DNA from: Helicoverpa zea
Taxonomy: Eukaryota > Arthropoda > Insecta > Lepidoptera > Noctuidae
DNA length: 64,000 nt
Direction: 5' to 3'
Assembly: GCF_022581195.2 (NCBI RefSeq)
Contig: NC_061452.1
Span: 2,735,501 to 2,799,500, forward strand
Of this stretch, positions 49,759-60,555 are shown one piece after another (the first letter of the stretch is position 1; every line of letters starts with the position of its first letter). The position numbers and the translations under genes are program-made. The notes beneath the pieces are model-generated. The model worked only from the letters and a program-made list of their open reading frames with translations. It searched no databases and was not told where the DNA came from.

Positions 49759-50896
49759 TCAATAAAACATGGTGCAGAAATCACCCTTAAGCCTGGTCAC
49801 AAGCTCTCGGAAGGGCCCTGCTGATACAATGACGTCTATCAAAGTGTTTGCAGCGCACAAAAACTTAGATAACTTTTTAATTAGCTCAACCTTAATTAAA
49901 AGGAGGCCTGTACTTAAATAGAGATTTAGGCGTTATTTTTGATCAAACAACTTTTTTGTTGTTGTTAAAAATAACTCTTTTCGATAAAAAATGTTCCGCG
50001 CTATTCAATGTAAATCGACCCTCCGAATTAGGTACTTTTTACAAAATTGAACCTCGAAAATAGAGAGTATTTTTAACAGCTGCCCAATGGCTACTACAAA
50101 TGCAACACATACATAAAAATATGTCGATAAATCGCCATGTTTTATTTTATAGCGCCTACGAATCGAGTGCTATAGAACACCTACTTGAATCGAGAGGTCT
50201 TTTAATCGATTACACCCGATCCCTGTAACCCTATTGTGGCTCCACCGGCCTTTACGAAAGAAAAGTGCTTAATCTGCACTTTGTCGCCCTCCATTGTGAA
50301 GAAGGCACTCACTCGCCTATGTATGAGTAAATCGACAGGGCTGGCACTCTTTAAAAAAATATATATCGATAGCTTTTAGGTTTTTATAAAATGTCGTAAT
50401 TTTTTTTCTTTTTGTAAAGTCAAGCAAGGTTATGATTATTAGACGTATGTGTTAATAACAACTTGGGTTAAGTTTGAAAATATTTTTTTTTATTATACAT
50501 TACGTATAGGTGTTAACCAACATTGACTTAACGAGATTTACCCATACAAGAATGTGTAGTTATTTAACCTGATTATGCAATAAGTACATATTTACAGACT
50601 AAAATACCTACCTACCATCAACTGGAATTTACTTATTAACTTATTTCACTAATTAACTTATGTTCGTAACAGCCCTAATCTTGACAGTCGCTATTTATGT
50701 AGGTAATGGAATGTTTATCACCTTTGTACACTGTACATACACACATACTTATGTATATTTACGAGTATTAACAGATAACTAGATTATGTATGCATGATCC
50801 GGAGTTGAGAAACAAATAATTAAATAGTAGTGAAGGCATATAAACAGAACCCATGCAGAACAATGCTTTTTGATTTTGAAGTAAATTTTTATTTAC
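49759..50896. other. spacer with two small coding-like islands
   Basis: A minus-strand frame at 50202-50294 (ATG in ACAATGG, MEGDKVQIKHFSFVKAGGAT..., 30 codons) lies in a GC-richer block (50150-50345). A longer ATG-less open segment at about 49755-49935 on the minus strand includes AANTLIDVIVSAGPFRELVT. I recognise neither; they may be repeat remnants or parts of the putative minus-strand gene. The rest is AT-rich. Confidence 0.25.
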
Positions 50897-51008
50897 CTTA
50901 CTATAGAAATGGGAAGAATTGTTCTGAAATGGTCACTGAATCCTTCGCAACCTGCGTCCTTTAAAAAGACTTTCGACTCGTGTACTCCATTTTGCCGTTG
51001 ATACATAC
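50897..51008 (-). CDS. candidate exon, integrin alpha thigh-like
   Basis: A 112-nt segment on the minus strand between a strong acceptor (TTATTGTTTCAG|G) and a consensus donor (AAG|GTAAAT). One frame is open throughout and encodes about 36 residues, including SKVFLKDAGCEGFSDHF and RTILPISIV. The pattern K(V/I)(F/Y)L(K/R)... followed by PI.I is what I know from the end of the integrin alpha thigh domain. It is GC-richer than its flanks. The entering phase (one base needed) matches a possible donor ATGG|GTGATA in the exon at 51835. The acceptor dinucleotide context also reads as a donor (CAG|GTATGT), so the boundary is not certain. Confidence 0.45.
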
Positions 51009-51834
51009 CTGAAACAATAAGACAATATTTATTAATATTAGCAAATCCTTCAAACAAAAGAAGGTATATATAAGGTTTTAAAAATAGAATTTCAGGTTTA
51101 TATGGTGTTTTTCCACAGGGAACAGGTATATAGAGGTCTGCCTAAGCGTTCAAGGAAAAGTGGTGTGACGTTATGAATTATGTAAACCCATTAAGAAGGG
51201 AAGATTGGCCGCATTTCAAACGTTTATAAATGGTTTTTCAGCACGTAATCCTGGAAAAGGTATAAACCCATCTTTGATGTGAGATTTAATAGTCACATTA
51301 AATAAATAAATATGCAACCATAAATCTTAATAAAAAAGTAGGTTTTCCATAAATCAAGATTATCGATAAAAAATCTTAGCTGTATCTATGTGGTGCTTCC
51401 TTATGCCTACTTTCGAAAGAAATAGTCTAACTAAATCAATAAAATTCTAATATAAATCACAGTAAAAAGATATTTTATTCTCAAATGAATCAAAATATCT
51501 AGCAGCATCTGCACATTTCCTCGTATTTTCGAAAGAATTGTCCTACTTACGTCATTGCCGGTAACTTTAGAATAGATAAGTTTTTTAATGGTCTATAAAA
51601 TCAAGGTTAATGACAAACTATAAAATAGTATTTTCTTTTGTTTACTTTTTTAAATCTGGGACTTTTCTTCTGGGTTTTTTTTTTCGTTTTTACACTAAAA
51701 TTATATAAGTAAATTCAGTAGATTGTGAGAAATGTGTAAGATGATGTAATTTTGCATCCTATCTTATCTCAAGTTTGGCAAAGTAATAACCATCTTTAAT
51801 TTTCAATTTCCACTCAGATTAAGAATAATATCAC

Positions 51835-52016
51835 CCATATAACTTTTTTCTTGTCGTGTAAGCTTTGAGGCTTTTGAAAGTGCCAACCCTACGCGTGGAA
51901 AACCTACAGCTATCAATAATGAATCGAAGTAAAAGTGGATCCTGTTGGCAGTCACTTTTAGCTCTGATGTAGCGGAACATTCGCATATTACGTCCATCAG
52001 AGGAGACACAGATTCT
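51835..52016 (-). CDS. candidate exon, integrin alpha thigh-like (upstream)
   Basis: Open frame of about 60 codons after an acceptor-like CTTCCTAAG|A, ending at a possible donor ATGG|GTGATA; the frame stays open to a stop at 51803. Segments SPLMDVICECSATS, RIHFYFDSL and GFPRVGLALSKASKL follow, in order, the start of an integrin thigh domain (RPV.....C, ..i.f.l.D, then R..f). Upstream exons for the beta-propeller were not found before the window ends or are beyond it. The family match is from memory and moderate; the donor is weak. The MITE E copy at 52079 lies just upstream. Confidence 0.4.
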
Positions 52017-52078
52017 CTTAGGAAGACGATTTTTTTAGTAACTTTAAATAATATCTTGGTATTCTGACCCGCACACTA

Positions 52079-52189
52079 CAAACTTTTAGTCGGCCGATAG
52101 CTTGTTTGGGTGTTTTGGTCATAAATCAGTATGAAGATGAATGGCAGTACGTACAATACAAAGGTGGTATTTAGCCGGTGTTTAGTCTG
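52079..52189 (+). mobile_element. MITE family E, copy 2 (internally deleted)
   Basis: Reads AACTTTTAGTCGGCCGATAG, GGTCATAAATCAGTATGAAG and GGTATTTAGCCGGTGTTTAG. Compared with 48798-48967 it lacks the stretch before the far terminus, so it is a shorter derivative. Confidence 0.55.
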
Positions 52190-53427
52190 TTAAAGTTACA
52201 AAGTTAATCAAATTTAATTTATCTTTATGTCAGCGAACACAAACATGGTAATTTGTTACTCATTAATCGGTAAAAGTATCCGTCATGTCAGCAAATTGAT
52301 ATCAGTTCTGTGTGACTTGTCAAAAATGCCAATTCCCATAATAGCCGCCACTAGTACTTATTTTTTTTTCATGCTCTGTTGAGTATTGTAATTAATTGTT
52401 AGCCACATAATTAAGGCTCTAGAAAAGAAGATGCAAAAACAATTTAAGTGCGACTGCCCCGGCCATAATGTCATTTACATTTAATATCAACGTAAATCTA
52501 TATACTTTTTCAAAATGTCGGAAACTGGACAGCCAGTGATGGATGCCAGTAATATTAAGTGCAATTTTTCTAACAGACTGCAATTAGCCATTTATTTCAG
52601 CTATCTAGATTAATGGTGCTTGTCCAAAAGAAGACTTGGGCTGTCTAAAGTAATTGAGCTAGTATGTCCGGACTTTAAATTTATGGATTGCGATCGTAAA
52701 AAATTAAACTGGCTTATTATAGGCAGTAAAACCATGTAGCTAGAATTCATATATCTTACTTTTTTGCCACTTTATTTGTTTATCTAAATGAGTTAATTTA
52801 AGTATGGAGCTAACAGTCACAAAGAAATTGAGGAGTAGATACAAAAATGCGTGACACGGAATTTTAATTGCATATGCAATTTAAAATCCATGAACACAAT
52901 CTTTTGTAGGAATACCTTGAGATAAGTAAGTTAGCAAGAAGTATATGTAAAGTATGAAGAATAATAGACACCGAATAAATGCCTAATAATTTTACTCGCT
53001 ACTAATTTAGAAATTACGAAGCACATAATCTCTAGTATTTGGCTGACTCCTACAGTAAATAGGTACATCTAATTCAGCCGCTATATTAAATCCTTTCTAG
53101 AAAATTCACATACTCTTTTCAAACTAAACAGCATTTGTTTTTATCATTTATCACTGTAACTAGCACTTGCGTGGCACTATTTATTTTGTTTCAACATCGC
53201 GTAGGATAAAAACTGAAACTATGCTATGAGTTAATCTGTCACTCAAATTACACGCACGCGTGGCTTTGATAAGAATTCGTTGCTTTTTGTGCAGTCCAAT
53301 GAACTTTCGTAATTGGGAAAGAAAATTATATGATGCAATGATTATTTAAGAATGTTTATTATGTACATTCATCGCATTTTCGGTACCATGACAACATAAA
53401 GAGGAAAGATTTTATTGTATGTATGTG
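52190..53427. other. no recognisable gene
   Basis: AT-rich. A short plus-strand frame at about 52515 (MSETGQPVMDASNIK...) stops after 32 codons and has no support. Confidence 0.35.
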
Positions 53428-53431
53428 TATC

Positions 53432-54884
53432 TGTCACCGTAAGATTACAAACATCGTTAGATTACAATCTATCTCGAGAGATTGTAAACTGTCGAATTAT
53501 TGTAAACCGTAACACCTGATTGCAATTTAACGCATTATTTTTCGCTATATTATAATCTATCGATGAGAAATTGTCAAATTGTCAACTGTCCGAAAGCTCT
53601 CCCTGATTGGTCAGTCTTTTTGTAAGATCGAGAGCGATGTAGAGCGGTCAAATTGTCAACTGGCGTAGAACGGAATGCATCTTGCGCGCTGATTGGTAGA
53701 ACGTCAAAAAAGACAATATTCTTTGCAACTCCCGGTGTCACAGCTCTTTGACGTGCAAAAATAAGTGACGGTTTAATTTTTTATAAAATCAAAAATTGTA
53801 CTTAATTTTTAAGACTCAAATTACACACAATTAAAAATTGTATTAAAAATTGAAGTTAGTGACGAAAACGAATCGCTGCAAAACCGACTCCACGTAGTCT
53901 TGTCTGCCCTACCCCTAGAGTGCAATTCAAAACCGCGTAGGCGCGGAGGGGCGAGGCGGCCTGCGAGCTGAGGCGCAGGTAGTTTCAGCGCTCGCCGCCG
54001 CGGCTGAGGCTGGCCGGCTCCGCCGGCCAGCAAGCCGAAGCTGCGGTGGTGAGCGTGAAAACCATCTGCGACGATAAGCTCGCATGGGACCGCCGGAGCC
54101 CCGCAGCGCCGGAGCCGTGACAGAAGTTATGCTTGCTGCATGTTGCATGCTTACTTCCATGCTGGGTCAATTAATATGGGATGTGTTATATTTTAAACAA
54201 AAAACTCAGTAGGTACGAGTTAAAAAATTAGAAGGTAAATAAATATTTTTATGATGTCATTTAATAGTATTTAAGAAGTTTACTGTTAGAATGCATGCTA
54301 CAAATTTAGATGCAAAAAAATAACCATCATGCTGAGTTGTATTTAGAGTGGAAGATAACTCGTGGCTAAGATAGTATTATTAAGATGCTCGACGCTTTAT
54401 TAATTGTGGCTGACTTAGTAATTTAGAAGGCAACATACATTTTTGGGGGCGAATAATGATATTAAAAAGAAGCCTGTTTAATTAGCACCCCTTTTATTTT
54501 ATTTTTAAATATTAGTTTGTATTTGAAGACAAAATACCTAACTGTATTTTTATAAGAGTTATTTTTATATAAATTTAATACTTGAAGAATTTTTGAAGAG
54601 CATTTATTTTATTTAACTGACACCTCTATTTCATTCCTAACTCTACGGGAACTCCATGGGAACAGAACGGCTGGTCGTGATTGGTCGATCTTACAAAAAG
54701 ACTGACCAATCAGAGAGAGCTTTCGGACAGTTGACAATTTGACAATTTCTCATCGATAGATTATAATATAGCGAAAAATAATGCGTTAAATTGCAATCAG
54801 ATGTTACGGTTCACAATAATTCGACAGTTTACAATCTCTCGAGATAGATTGTAATCTAACGATGTTTGTAATCTTACGGTAACA
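53432..54884. mobile_element. long-TIR DNA element with GC-rich core (1453 bp)
   Basis: Inverted ends of 199 bp at 53432-53630 and 54686-54884 with only scattered mismatches, starting TGTCACCGTAAGATTACAAA (left) and TGTTACCG (right, inward). Flanked by the 4-bp duplication TATC (53428-53431 and 54885-54888). TGTNR ends with a 4-bp duplication match what I recall of Ginger-type transposons; the element has no integrase-like transposase, so it would be a non-autonomous derivative. The core holds a strongly GC-rich block (53935-54115). Overlapping reverse frames in the block (53821-54170) are low-complexity and not convincing proteins. Confidence 0.8.
53935..54115. other. GC-rich block inside the long-TIR element
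   Basis: CpG-dense sequence with a 10-bp inverted repeat GCTGGCCGGC / GCCGGCCAGC around CTCC. It differs sharply in composition from the TIRs and from the host sequence, and may be captured DNA or the element's own promoter-like core. Confidence 0.6.
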
Positions 54885-54888
54885 TATC

Positions 54889-56424
54889 TATTTATTTCTT
54901 TGTGTCCATCGAATATGCTCCGGAATCCATTTGAATAATTATTACACTGTTAGGGAGCTACATTCCCTGAGCTGAACATGGACTCATCTATACGGGTGCG
55001 GGCAGAAGTTTCTCCGGAACAGCTGGTTATGAATACTCCTAACAAAACCATTGACAGAAGTCTTCATTAAACTTTATACCAGAGACAACACAAAAAATGT
55101 GACCGCACCGCCTTTACATCCTCCCACAGCGCCATAAACCACAGCATTCGTAATAAAATGAAGTAATTACGATAACATTAACATAACAACATGGTGAGGG
55201 AAATATAAATCGGATCAGAGGCAACTTCGTCCCACGGGATCATTCAAGCTTAAGGAAATTGAGTATTACCTAATAAGTGTTTCTAGACGAGGCCAGTTAC
55301 CTCGTTGTGATTGTTGGCCGGTATTTTACTGGCATTTGAAGTGAATTGGACATGATAGTTAAATGCTAAGTTACGCCTACATGGATGTTCGCCAGGTGTT
55401 CCGATCCTTACGCATACATTTGCTATGGCAATTTTGTAATAGTCCGTCAGTCAGAATTGAGACTGGAGCGATGCAGAGCGACGGAACGAGCAAGAAACAG
55501 AACTACTTAAGAGGTCTAAAGTAACGTATTGTTGTCGTAACACTAACCAAAAGATTGTCGTGAACGCTGTTTTTAGAAAGCCATTTCGCTCCTGACCTTT
55601 TGGAAATAAGTACTATTTTCTCATAACTATGTTCTCGTCAATCAGCCCTAAAAAGCTAGGTATCGCGTTTTATTTCTCCCATACACTCAAAATGAAACAA
55701 GTATACCTACACTCATATTGTGCAAACTATATTTGGCCGGCAGCCGTAAACCTGCGTTCATAAAAAAAGTAACAGTCCAACATCTTTCTATTACGAAGCC
55801 AGTTATATTTGATTACTGTCTATTCATTTTTATGTTATTAAATAGAAACTGCCCTTATGGAGCCAAGCTTTTATTTGTCCAAATGGCTGCGTTAAATTTT
55901 ATTATTTAAGTGCGTAATGAAGCGTTCCGTCTTTGGTGTATTCGGACGGACAACATTTTGTTTAATGTGCGTAAGAAATCTTAGTGCTTCGAAGTTATTA
56001 CGACTATCTTGTTATTACAAGAACGTACCAACAACTTTTAGAACATAAAGCTTTTCTTTTTCGTTAATAAGATAATGTTCTGCCCTCAATTCAAAATATT
56101 ATACATAAGATGAGCTGAGTTTCAATTTTAGTTAGAGTTTGGGTGATACAAATGTCTAGACAGTCAGTAAACGCATTGTTCACTTCAAACCAGTAATACA
56201 TACGAACTTCAACCTTCACCATACCAGTATTTTGTTTACATAAAGTGTATGAAGTCATAATGTACTATTTAAGGTAATCAAGTGTCCGTTTAAGGATGCC
56301 TGTCTTATAAGGACGCGTAAGGTCGATAAGAAAGTAAGTTGTCTTGTTGTCCTGTGTCAACCATTGTTCTTTTATAGAAACAATAATGTCTAAAGGTCAT
56401 CTTATTTTGCTGTTTATATTCCAG
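54889..56424. other. no firm gene
   Basis: AT-rich. On the minus strand about 55290-55440 is GC-richer and open for roughly 50 codons (including IAIANVCVRIGTPGEH and NLAFNYHVQFTSNAS), ending at a donor-like GAG|GTAACT. Its layout again recalls an integrin thigh start, but no acceptor supports it. The remainder shows nothing I can assign. Confidence 0.25.
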
Positions 56425-56461
56425 ATGTCTAGATACTAATGAGGTGTTCGGAGATCAAGAG
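56425..56461 (+). CDS. candidate 37-nt microexon (weak)
   Basis: Lies between a strong acceptor (TGCTGTTTATATTCCAG) and a perfect donor (AAGAG|GTGAGT). One frame is open: one base completing a codon, then CLDTNEVFGDQE, leaving phase 0. Size and phase match the candidate at 46400-46436, and both fit the donor at 44840 in phase. I cannot identify the protein. A chance pairing of good splice sites is possible. Confidence 0.25.
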
Positions 56462-57117
56462 GTGAGTATAGCTCTGCTTAATCAATTGAAATATTTAGGG
56501 TTTTGGTTTTGTAAAGGCAGTAGGTGTAATATTCGTTTGTAAATACTTTTAGAACTGTGTGACTATTTAGCACTATGTATTGCACTGCTTCAATATAATT
56601 AGCAGATATTATTATGTAACAATTAAACGTAAATAACTTTCTACCTACACTCAGTCAAAAATATCCCAAGACTCATAAACCAAGCATTGGCAGAACACCT
56701 GAAACATTTTATCAATTTCTCGACCTATTTATTGGATAAGAATACTCCACCAAAGGCACGGATTATGATCGAAGTTTTAAATATAAGTCAACACTGGATA
56801 ATGTTTCAACCGTCTGTTATGAGTTGCAACTGTCTTAAGATCATAATTAGTGCAAGACAAAGGTTATCTGAAATCAGTGGCCTTGCAGCTTATTTGGTAT
56901 GCCAACGTGTCAATGCTCCTCCTTTGTTCCAAAACGAGAAATTGCAGCCAAGGTCTTATGCAGTTTATTGCTGAAAATATGAACAAGGCGACAGTCTCTC
57001 CCCATATTCAACATGGCCAATTTTCGTCACATCCAAATTATGTATTGGATATGTTCAGTTCTAATTTTGCTTTCTCTAACACGGTTTTCTAGAGTTCAGG
57101 GGATTAGTCTCTCTTCT
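56462..57117. other. no recognisable gene
   Basis: Two overlapping plus-strand frames (56687-56974 and 56850-57092) are unsupported. The block around 56879 (GGCCTTGCAGCTTATTTGG) recurs in degenerate form at about 57498. Confidence 0.35.
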
Positions 57118-57238
57118 ACATAAAAGGCCTACGACGGAACACGACGGTTTTTAGCCAGTAAGAGTCTGACACTCCCTCACCGCTGCTAACCCACAGCGGG
57201 AGAGGTTCATTTGATGATTTTTGACGTCGTTAAAAAAA
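57118..57238 (+). repeat. interspersed repeat, LINE/SINE-like
   Basis: Contains CAGTAAGAGTCTGACACTCC and CACCGCTGCTAACCCACAGC, then TTCATTTGATGATTTTTGAC and an A run. I recognise this order from repeats common in moth and butterfly sequences; the family name is not certain. Confidence 0.5.
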
Positions 57239-57660
57239 AAGAAAGGGGATTAGTCTCTATTTATTTTGTCGTAGAATAAACTCTTTTCTCTCTATCTTCT
57301 TTTATAAAGTAACATTATTTTGGGAATGATGATGAGTCCCGCCTAATCGGTGTTGCTTGAGTTTTTTTTTTATCTGATTGGTATTATCATATTGTTGTCA
57401 TATTTAAGGTGTGTTGTACATGTTACGTGTATGTATGGTTCCTGACCAACTGTACTCCGGTATATAATAAGCGTCGGTAACACAGCTTATCTACAATCGG
57501 CCTTGTGGCTTATTTGGAATTCCAGAGCATCTGCTTACAGCCACGTGTTGCTTATGATATCTGCTTACTATAAATGTGTTAAGCATTTATTTATATGTTG
57601 TGTTATTGACTAAGGATATTAGTGATTGCCGAATGTGATTGACAGCACAGATTGTGTTGG

Positions 57661-58101
57661 AATGAGGGTTTTCTAAAATGGCGTCCACCAGGTGGCAGCA
57701 CCGAGTCGTCAGGTCCAGGTAACTGTCAAAGTGCTTATCTTTACTATGAATAGTGAACGATTTTAGTGTTTTTTTTTATTTTATAATTAAAGCACTGCAT
57801 TATTGTTTTACTATTGAGGTTGAGTAAATAAAAAAAACTAAATCATATTGTGTTAACAAATTTTTCAACAAGCTTTTCCTTAGTACCAGTGACTTTTGCA
57901 CCCTCTCTCTTAGCTCAATTTTTAGTTCGGAAACCTTATTCTGACCCTAGTCCATAATAAAATCAATAACACTTCCAATATAACAGAATTTCAATAAACA
58001 ATAAGTTCGGACCCTACAATTCCATACTATTTGACAGCTGTTTGGACCTGACGCATACGAAGCGCCGCCTGGCGGCAGAAAAAGTATCGAAAACCCTCAT
58101 T
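57661..58101. mobile_element. TIR element with CTCF-like motifs at both ends (441 bp)
   Basis: Starts AATGAGGGTTTTCTAAAATG and ends with the inverted GAAAACCCTCATT. The inverted similarity continues through TCAGGTCCA and CTGTCAAA to about 70 bp, with gaps. The left TIR holds CCACCAGGTGGCAGCA (57686-57701), and the right TIR in inverted orientation holds GCCGCCAGGCGGCGC (58061-58075). The interior is AT-rich with no transposase. I see no clear target duplication. Confidence 0.7.
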
Positions 58102-58588
58102 AGACAGTCATTGGCAATCGATTTTAAAATTTAAATAATCACTGAAATAAAATAAAGTAAATAAACTGGTAGATCGTGCTATAAGTTTGGCTCTGTACCC
58201 ACTGGCACAAGTCTTAACTCTGTACAAGATATTTTTATTAAAAATTGACGAGGTAAAGCTGTTGACGAAGATGTATAAAATATTGTCTCTCAATATTTGG
58301 AGAGACTATTTATAGCACCACCTTGATACAGCCCACATACTTTATATTTACTTACACCTCGCTACACATACATTGAGTCACTAACATCAACAGCGGAATA
58401 TCATAAACAAGGTCCTTACATCTTAACCAGCTCCCACTACCCACTAGAACTAGCTATGTAGTACATTTTCATCTCAATAGCGTAATTAAACAATTACCCG
58501 TCCTCATCATTATCACGTTATCGTGGTTTCGCACGCTTTTCTCGGAATACTGCTGAAGGAAAGAGGAAAATAAACACAACTAGCTGTC
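58102..58588. other. no recognisable gene
   Basis: AT-rich spacer between two TIR elements; nothing assigned. Confidence 0.4.
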
Positions 58589-58598
58589 CGTCCGAGGC

Positions 58599-58900
58599 AT
58601 GGAGAACAAAATGACTAGCGGAGGTGTAATAACGCAAAATCTTCTAAGAAAGTAGCGCGCCAGAATGCGGGTGTGCGCGGAACGATGAACGTTACGTTTT
58701 CTCCCTTATGCGTCTTCTTTGAACCCGACCATTTTTTGTAACATGAAAAATCGTTGACAAATGTCTCATAGAACCCGAACGCCTCGTTAGTTCACTCGTA
58801 ACTGATCATTTTGGTCTTGCCCACTGTACGAATTTGACCTAGAAAAAGGCGTCTGACCTACCTGCATTATGTCATCTCCGCTCATCTTTCCTAGCTCCAT
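58599..58900 (+). mobile_element. MITE family D, copy 2
   Basis: Aligned throughout with 32009-32320. Ends ATGGAGAACAAAATGACTAG and the inverted CATCTCCGCTCATCTTTCCT, then AGCTCCAT. Near-duplicate flanks CGTCCGAGG (58589-58597) and CGTCCGAAG (58901-58909) support a 9-bp duplication with one change. Confidence 0.72.
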
Positions 58901-58909
58901 CGTCCGAAG

Positions 58910-59795
58910 AAATGAGAGGTAATGTACCGAATATTCTTACATTCTGAGATAGATAGAAATAGTTGATGGTATATTACAAATCCGCTTCAGTGCAGTCGAC
59001 ATTGTTCTGTTTTTTCTTTAGTAGGACAAATATTATGAGGAAATAATGGTAACCCAATTGATATCCTAAGGGCTGTTATATAAGCACTTAACTGTCATGA
59101 CAGAAGAGCAAGATAGATAGGTACCTTCGTGTGGCGATAGGGATCAGCCAGGGCGGGTTTTTGAAGGTAGGATAAATAATGTTTACAAGGGCAAGTATAT
59201 AATTAAATTCCGGGGAATATTTGCAGTTTTGCAGTGTGTGGTTATAATTTAATAGAAAAATTGCACGGGATATGTTTATTTTCAAACTGTAGTAATAAAC
59301 TCGTCCAAATTTAATTTTGCAACACCTATACATATGAACCTTCATATTGTGTAAATACTGTACCTAACTATAGCAGTCTGACAAGCTAATAAAAATGTTA
59401 TTTTACAGCAGCTACAATGTGCGCAACAAAGGCACTATTTTTATCTATTTTCATTAAAAAATCTCGCAACAAAATACCATGAACAGAGAACAAAAAGAAA
59501 ATACAAACAACGTAAATAGATTTCTACTGATTTATAGTTAAAACAATAGATAATTACATGGACTTGTATATCTAATGTTGGTATAATATGAAACCTTGCC
59601 TGTCTGTGGTTTTATAGTTAATCGGCACTAAAGTCCGATCGGTTTACATGTAATGCTATGCGAAAACAAACATTTTATATAGGTAAGTACTTTATTATGA
59701 GAACAGACTAGTATTGTCAGTTTATCTATGTACTTACTAATATAGTAAAGAGGAAACAATTTTTGCTTGTTTTTAGGTTTTAGGTAGGTTTTGTA
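58910..59795. other. no recognisable gene
   Basis: AT-rich; an 85-codon reverse frame at 59088-59345 is unsupported. Confidence 0.4.
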
Positions 59796-59938
59796 GGTAC
59801 CCCAATGGCTCCGAAACAAAAGGACCGATTTGGAAAATTCTTTCACCGTTGGGATTGTTGGGAAGCAAGACTATCCCCGAATAGCATAGACCATATTTTG
59901 ATCGGTGCGCGAGTAAAACCGCGGGAAAGCTGCTAGTA
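59796..59938 (-). repeat. non-LTR/SINE-like tail repeat, reverse copy
   Basis: On the minus strand: CTAGCAGCTTTCCCGCGGTT, then ACTCGCGCACCGATC, ATATGGTCTATGCTATTCGG and GTGAAAGAATTTTCCAAATC. Same family as 1088-1292. Confidence 0.65.
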
Positions 59939-60555
59939 AGTTTTAAAACAAACGCATCTGTAGACATAATGTATGAAGTTCTATTGCCTTTTATGAAACT
60001 GGTACTTATTTGGTTTCAAGGAAATTAATTGAATGCATTTTGCGCAATTCCATGTTGGAATATTGACAGTCTGTGTATGTGTGTGTCTTTTGCCTTTTGC
60101 CTTCCTACCGCTGCTGGACAACCTCTTTACCATCAAAACTCGACATAAAACCCCACAGACATTACAATAGTCTCAACAATAACAACACTAGTCAGCAAAA
60201 CATAGCCGAGCATTATCATAAACACTTAGACATTCAATGTTCAGTGCACATCGTATTAAATCATCATTAGCCACGTTTTCCAGTTGGTGGTCACTGCATA
60301 CAGATTATACACATTGTCGTGTCGTGATCGTCACGCAGTGAATAAATATGGGTTTAAGTGTTGTGCACATTGTTTAGGGTTTACAATTGAAGTTCAAAGT
60401 TATACTTGAATTCAATTTTGAAATAAGGCATGTATGTACTCTGCTCATAATAATACATGCATTGTACAAAAACTACATATACGAGCTAAGCCCAATGTAC
60501 CTAGTAACTGTAGGGAGATAAATTTGTTGGTTTCGCAAGATGCAAGCAATTGAAA
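59939..60555. other. no recognisable gene
   Basis: AT-rich with a short GT-rich run at 60073-60086; nothing assigned. Confidence 0.4.

Noticed and set aside
48798..52189. The two MITE E copies as the inverted ends of one 3.4-kb transposon
   Set aside because: Each copy contains both termini of the MITE (copy 2 with a deletion), so they are two separate insertions in opposite orientation, not the two ends of one element.
53821..54170. Overlapping Arg/Ala/Pro-rich reverse frames in the GC-rich block
   Set aside because: Three frames are open at once because GC-rich sequence has few stops. The peptides are low-complexity and unlike any domain I know.
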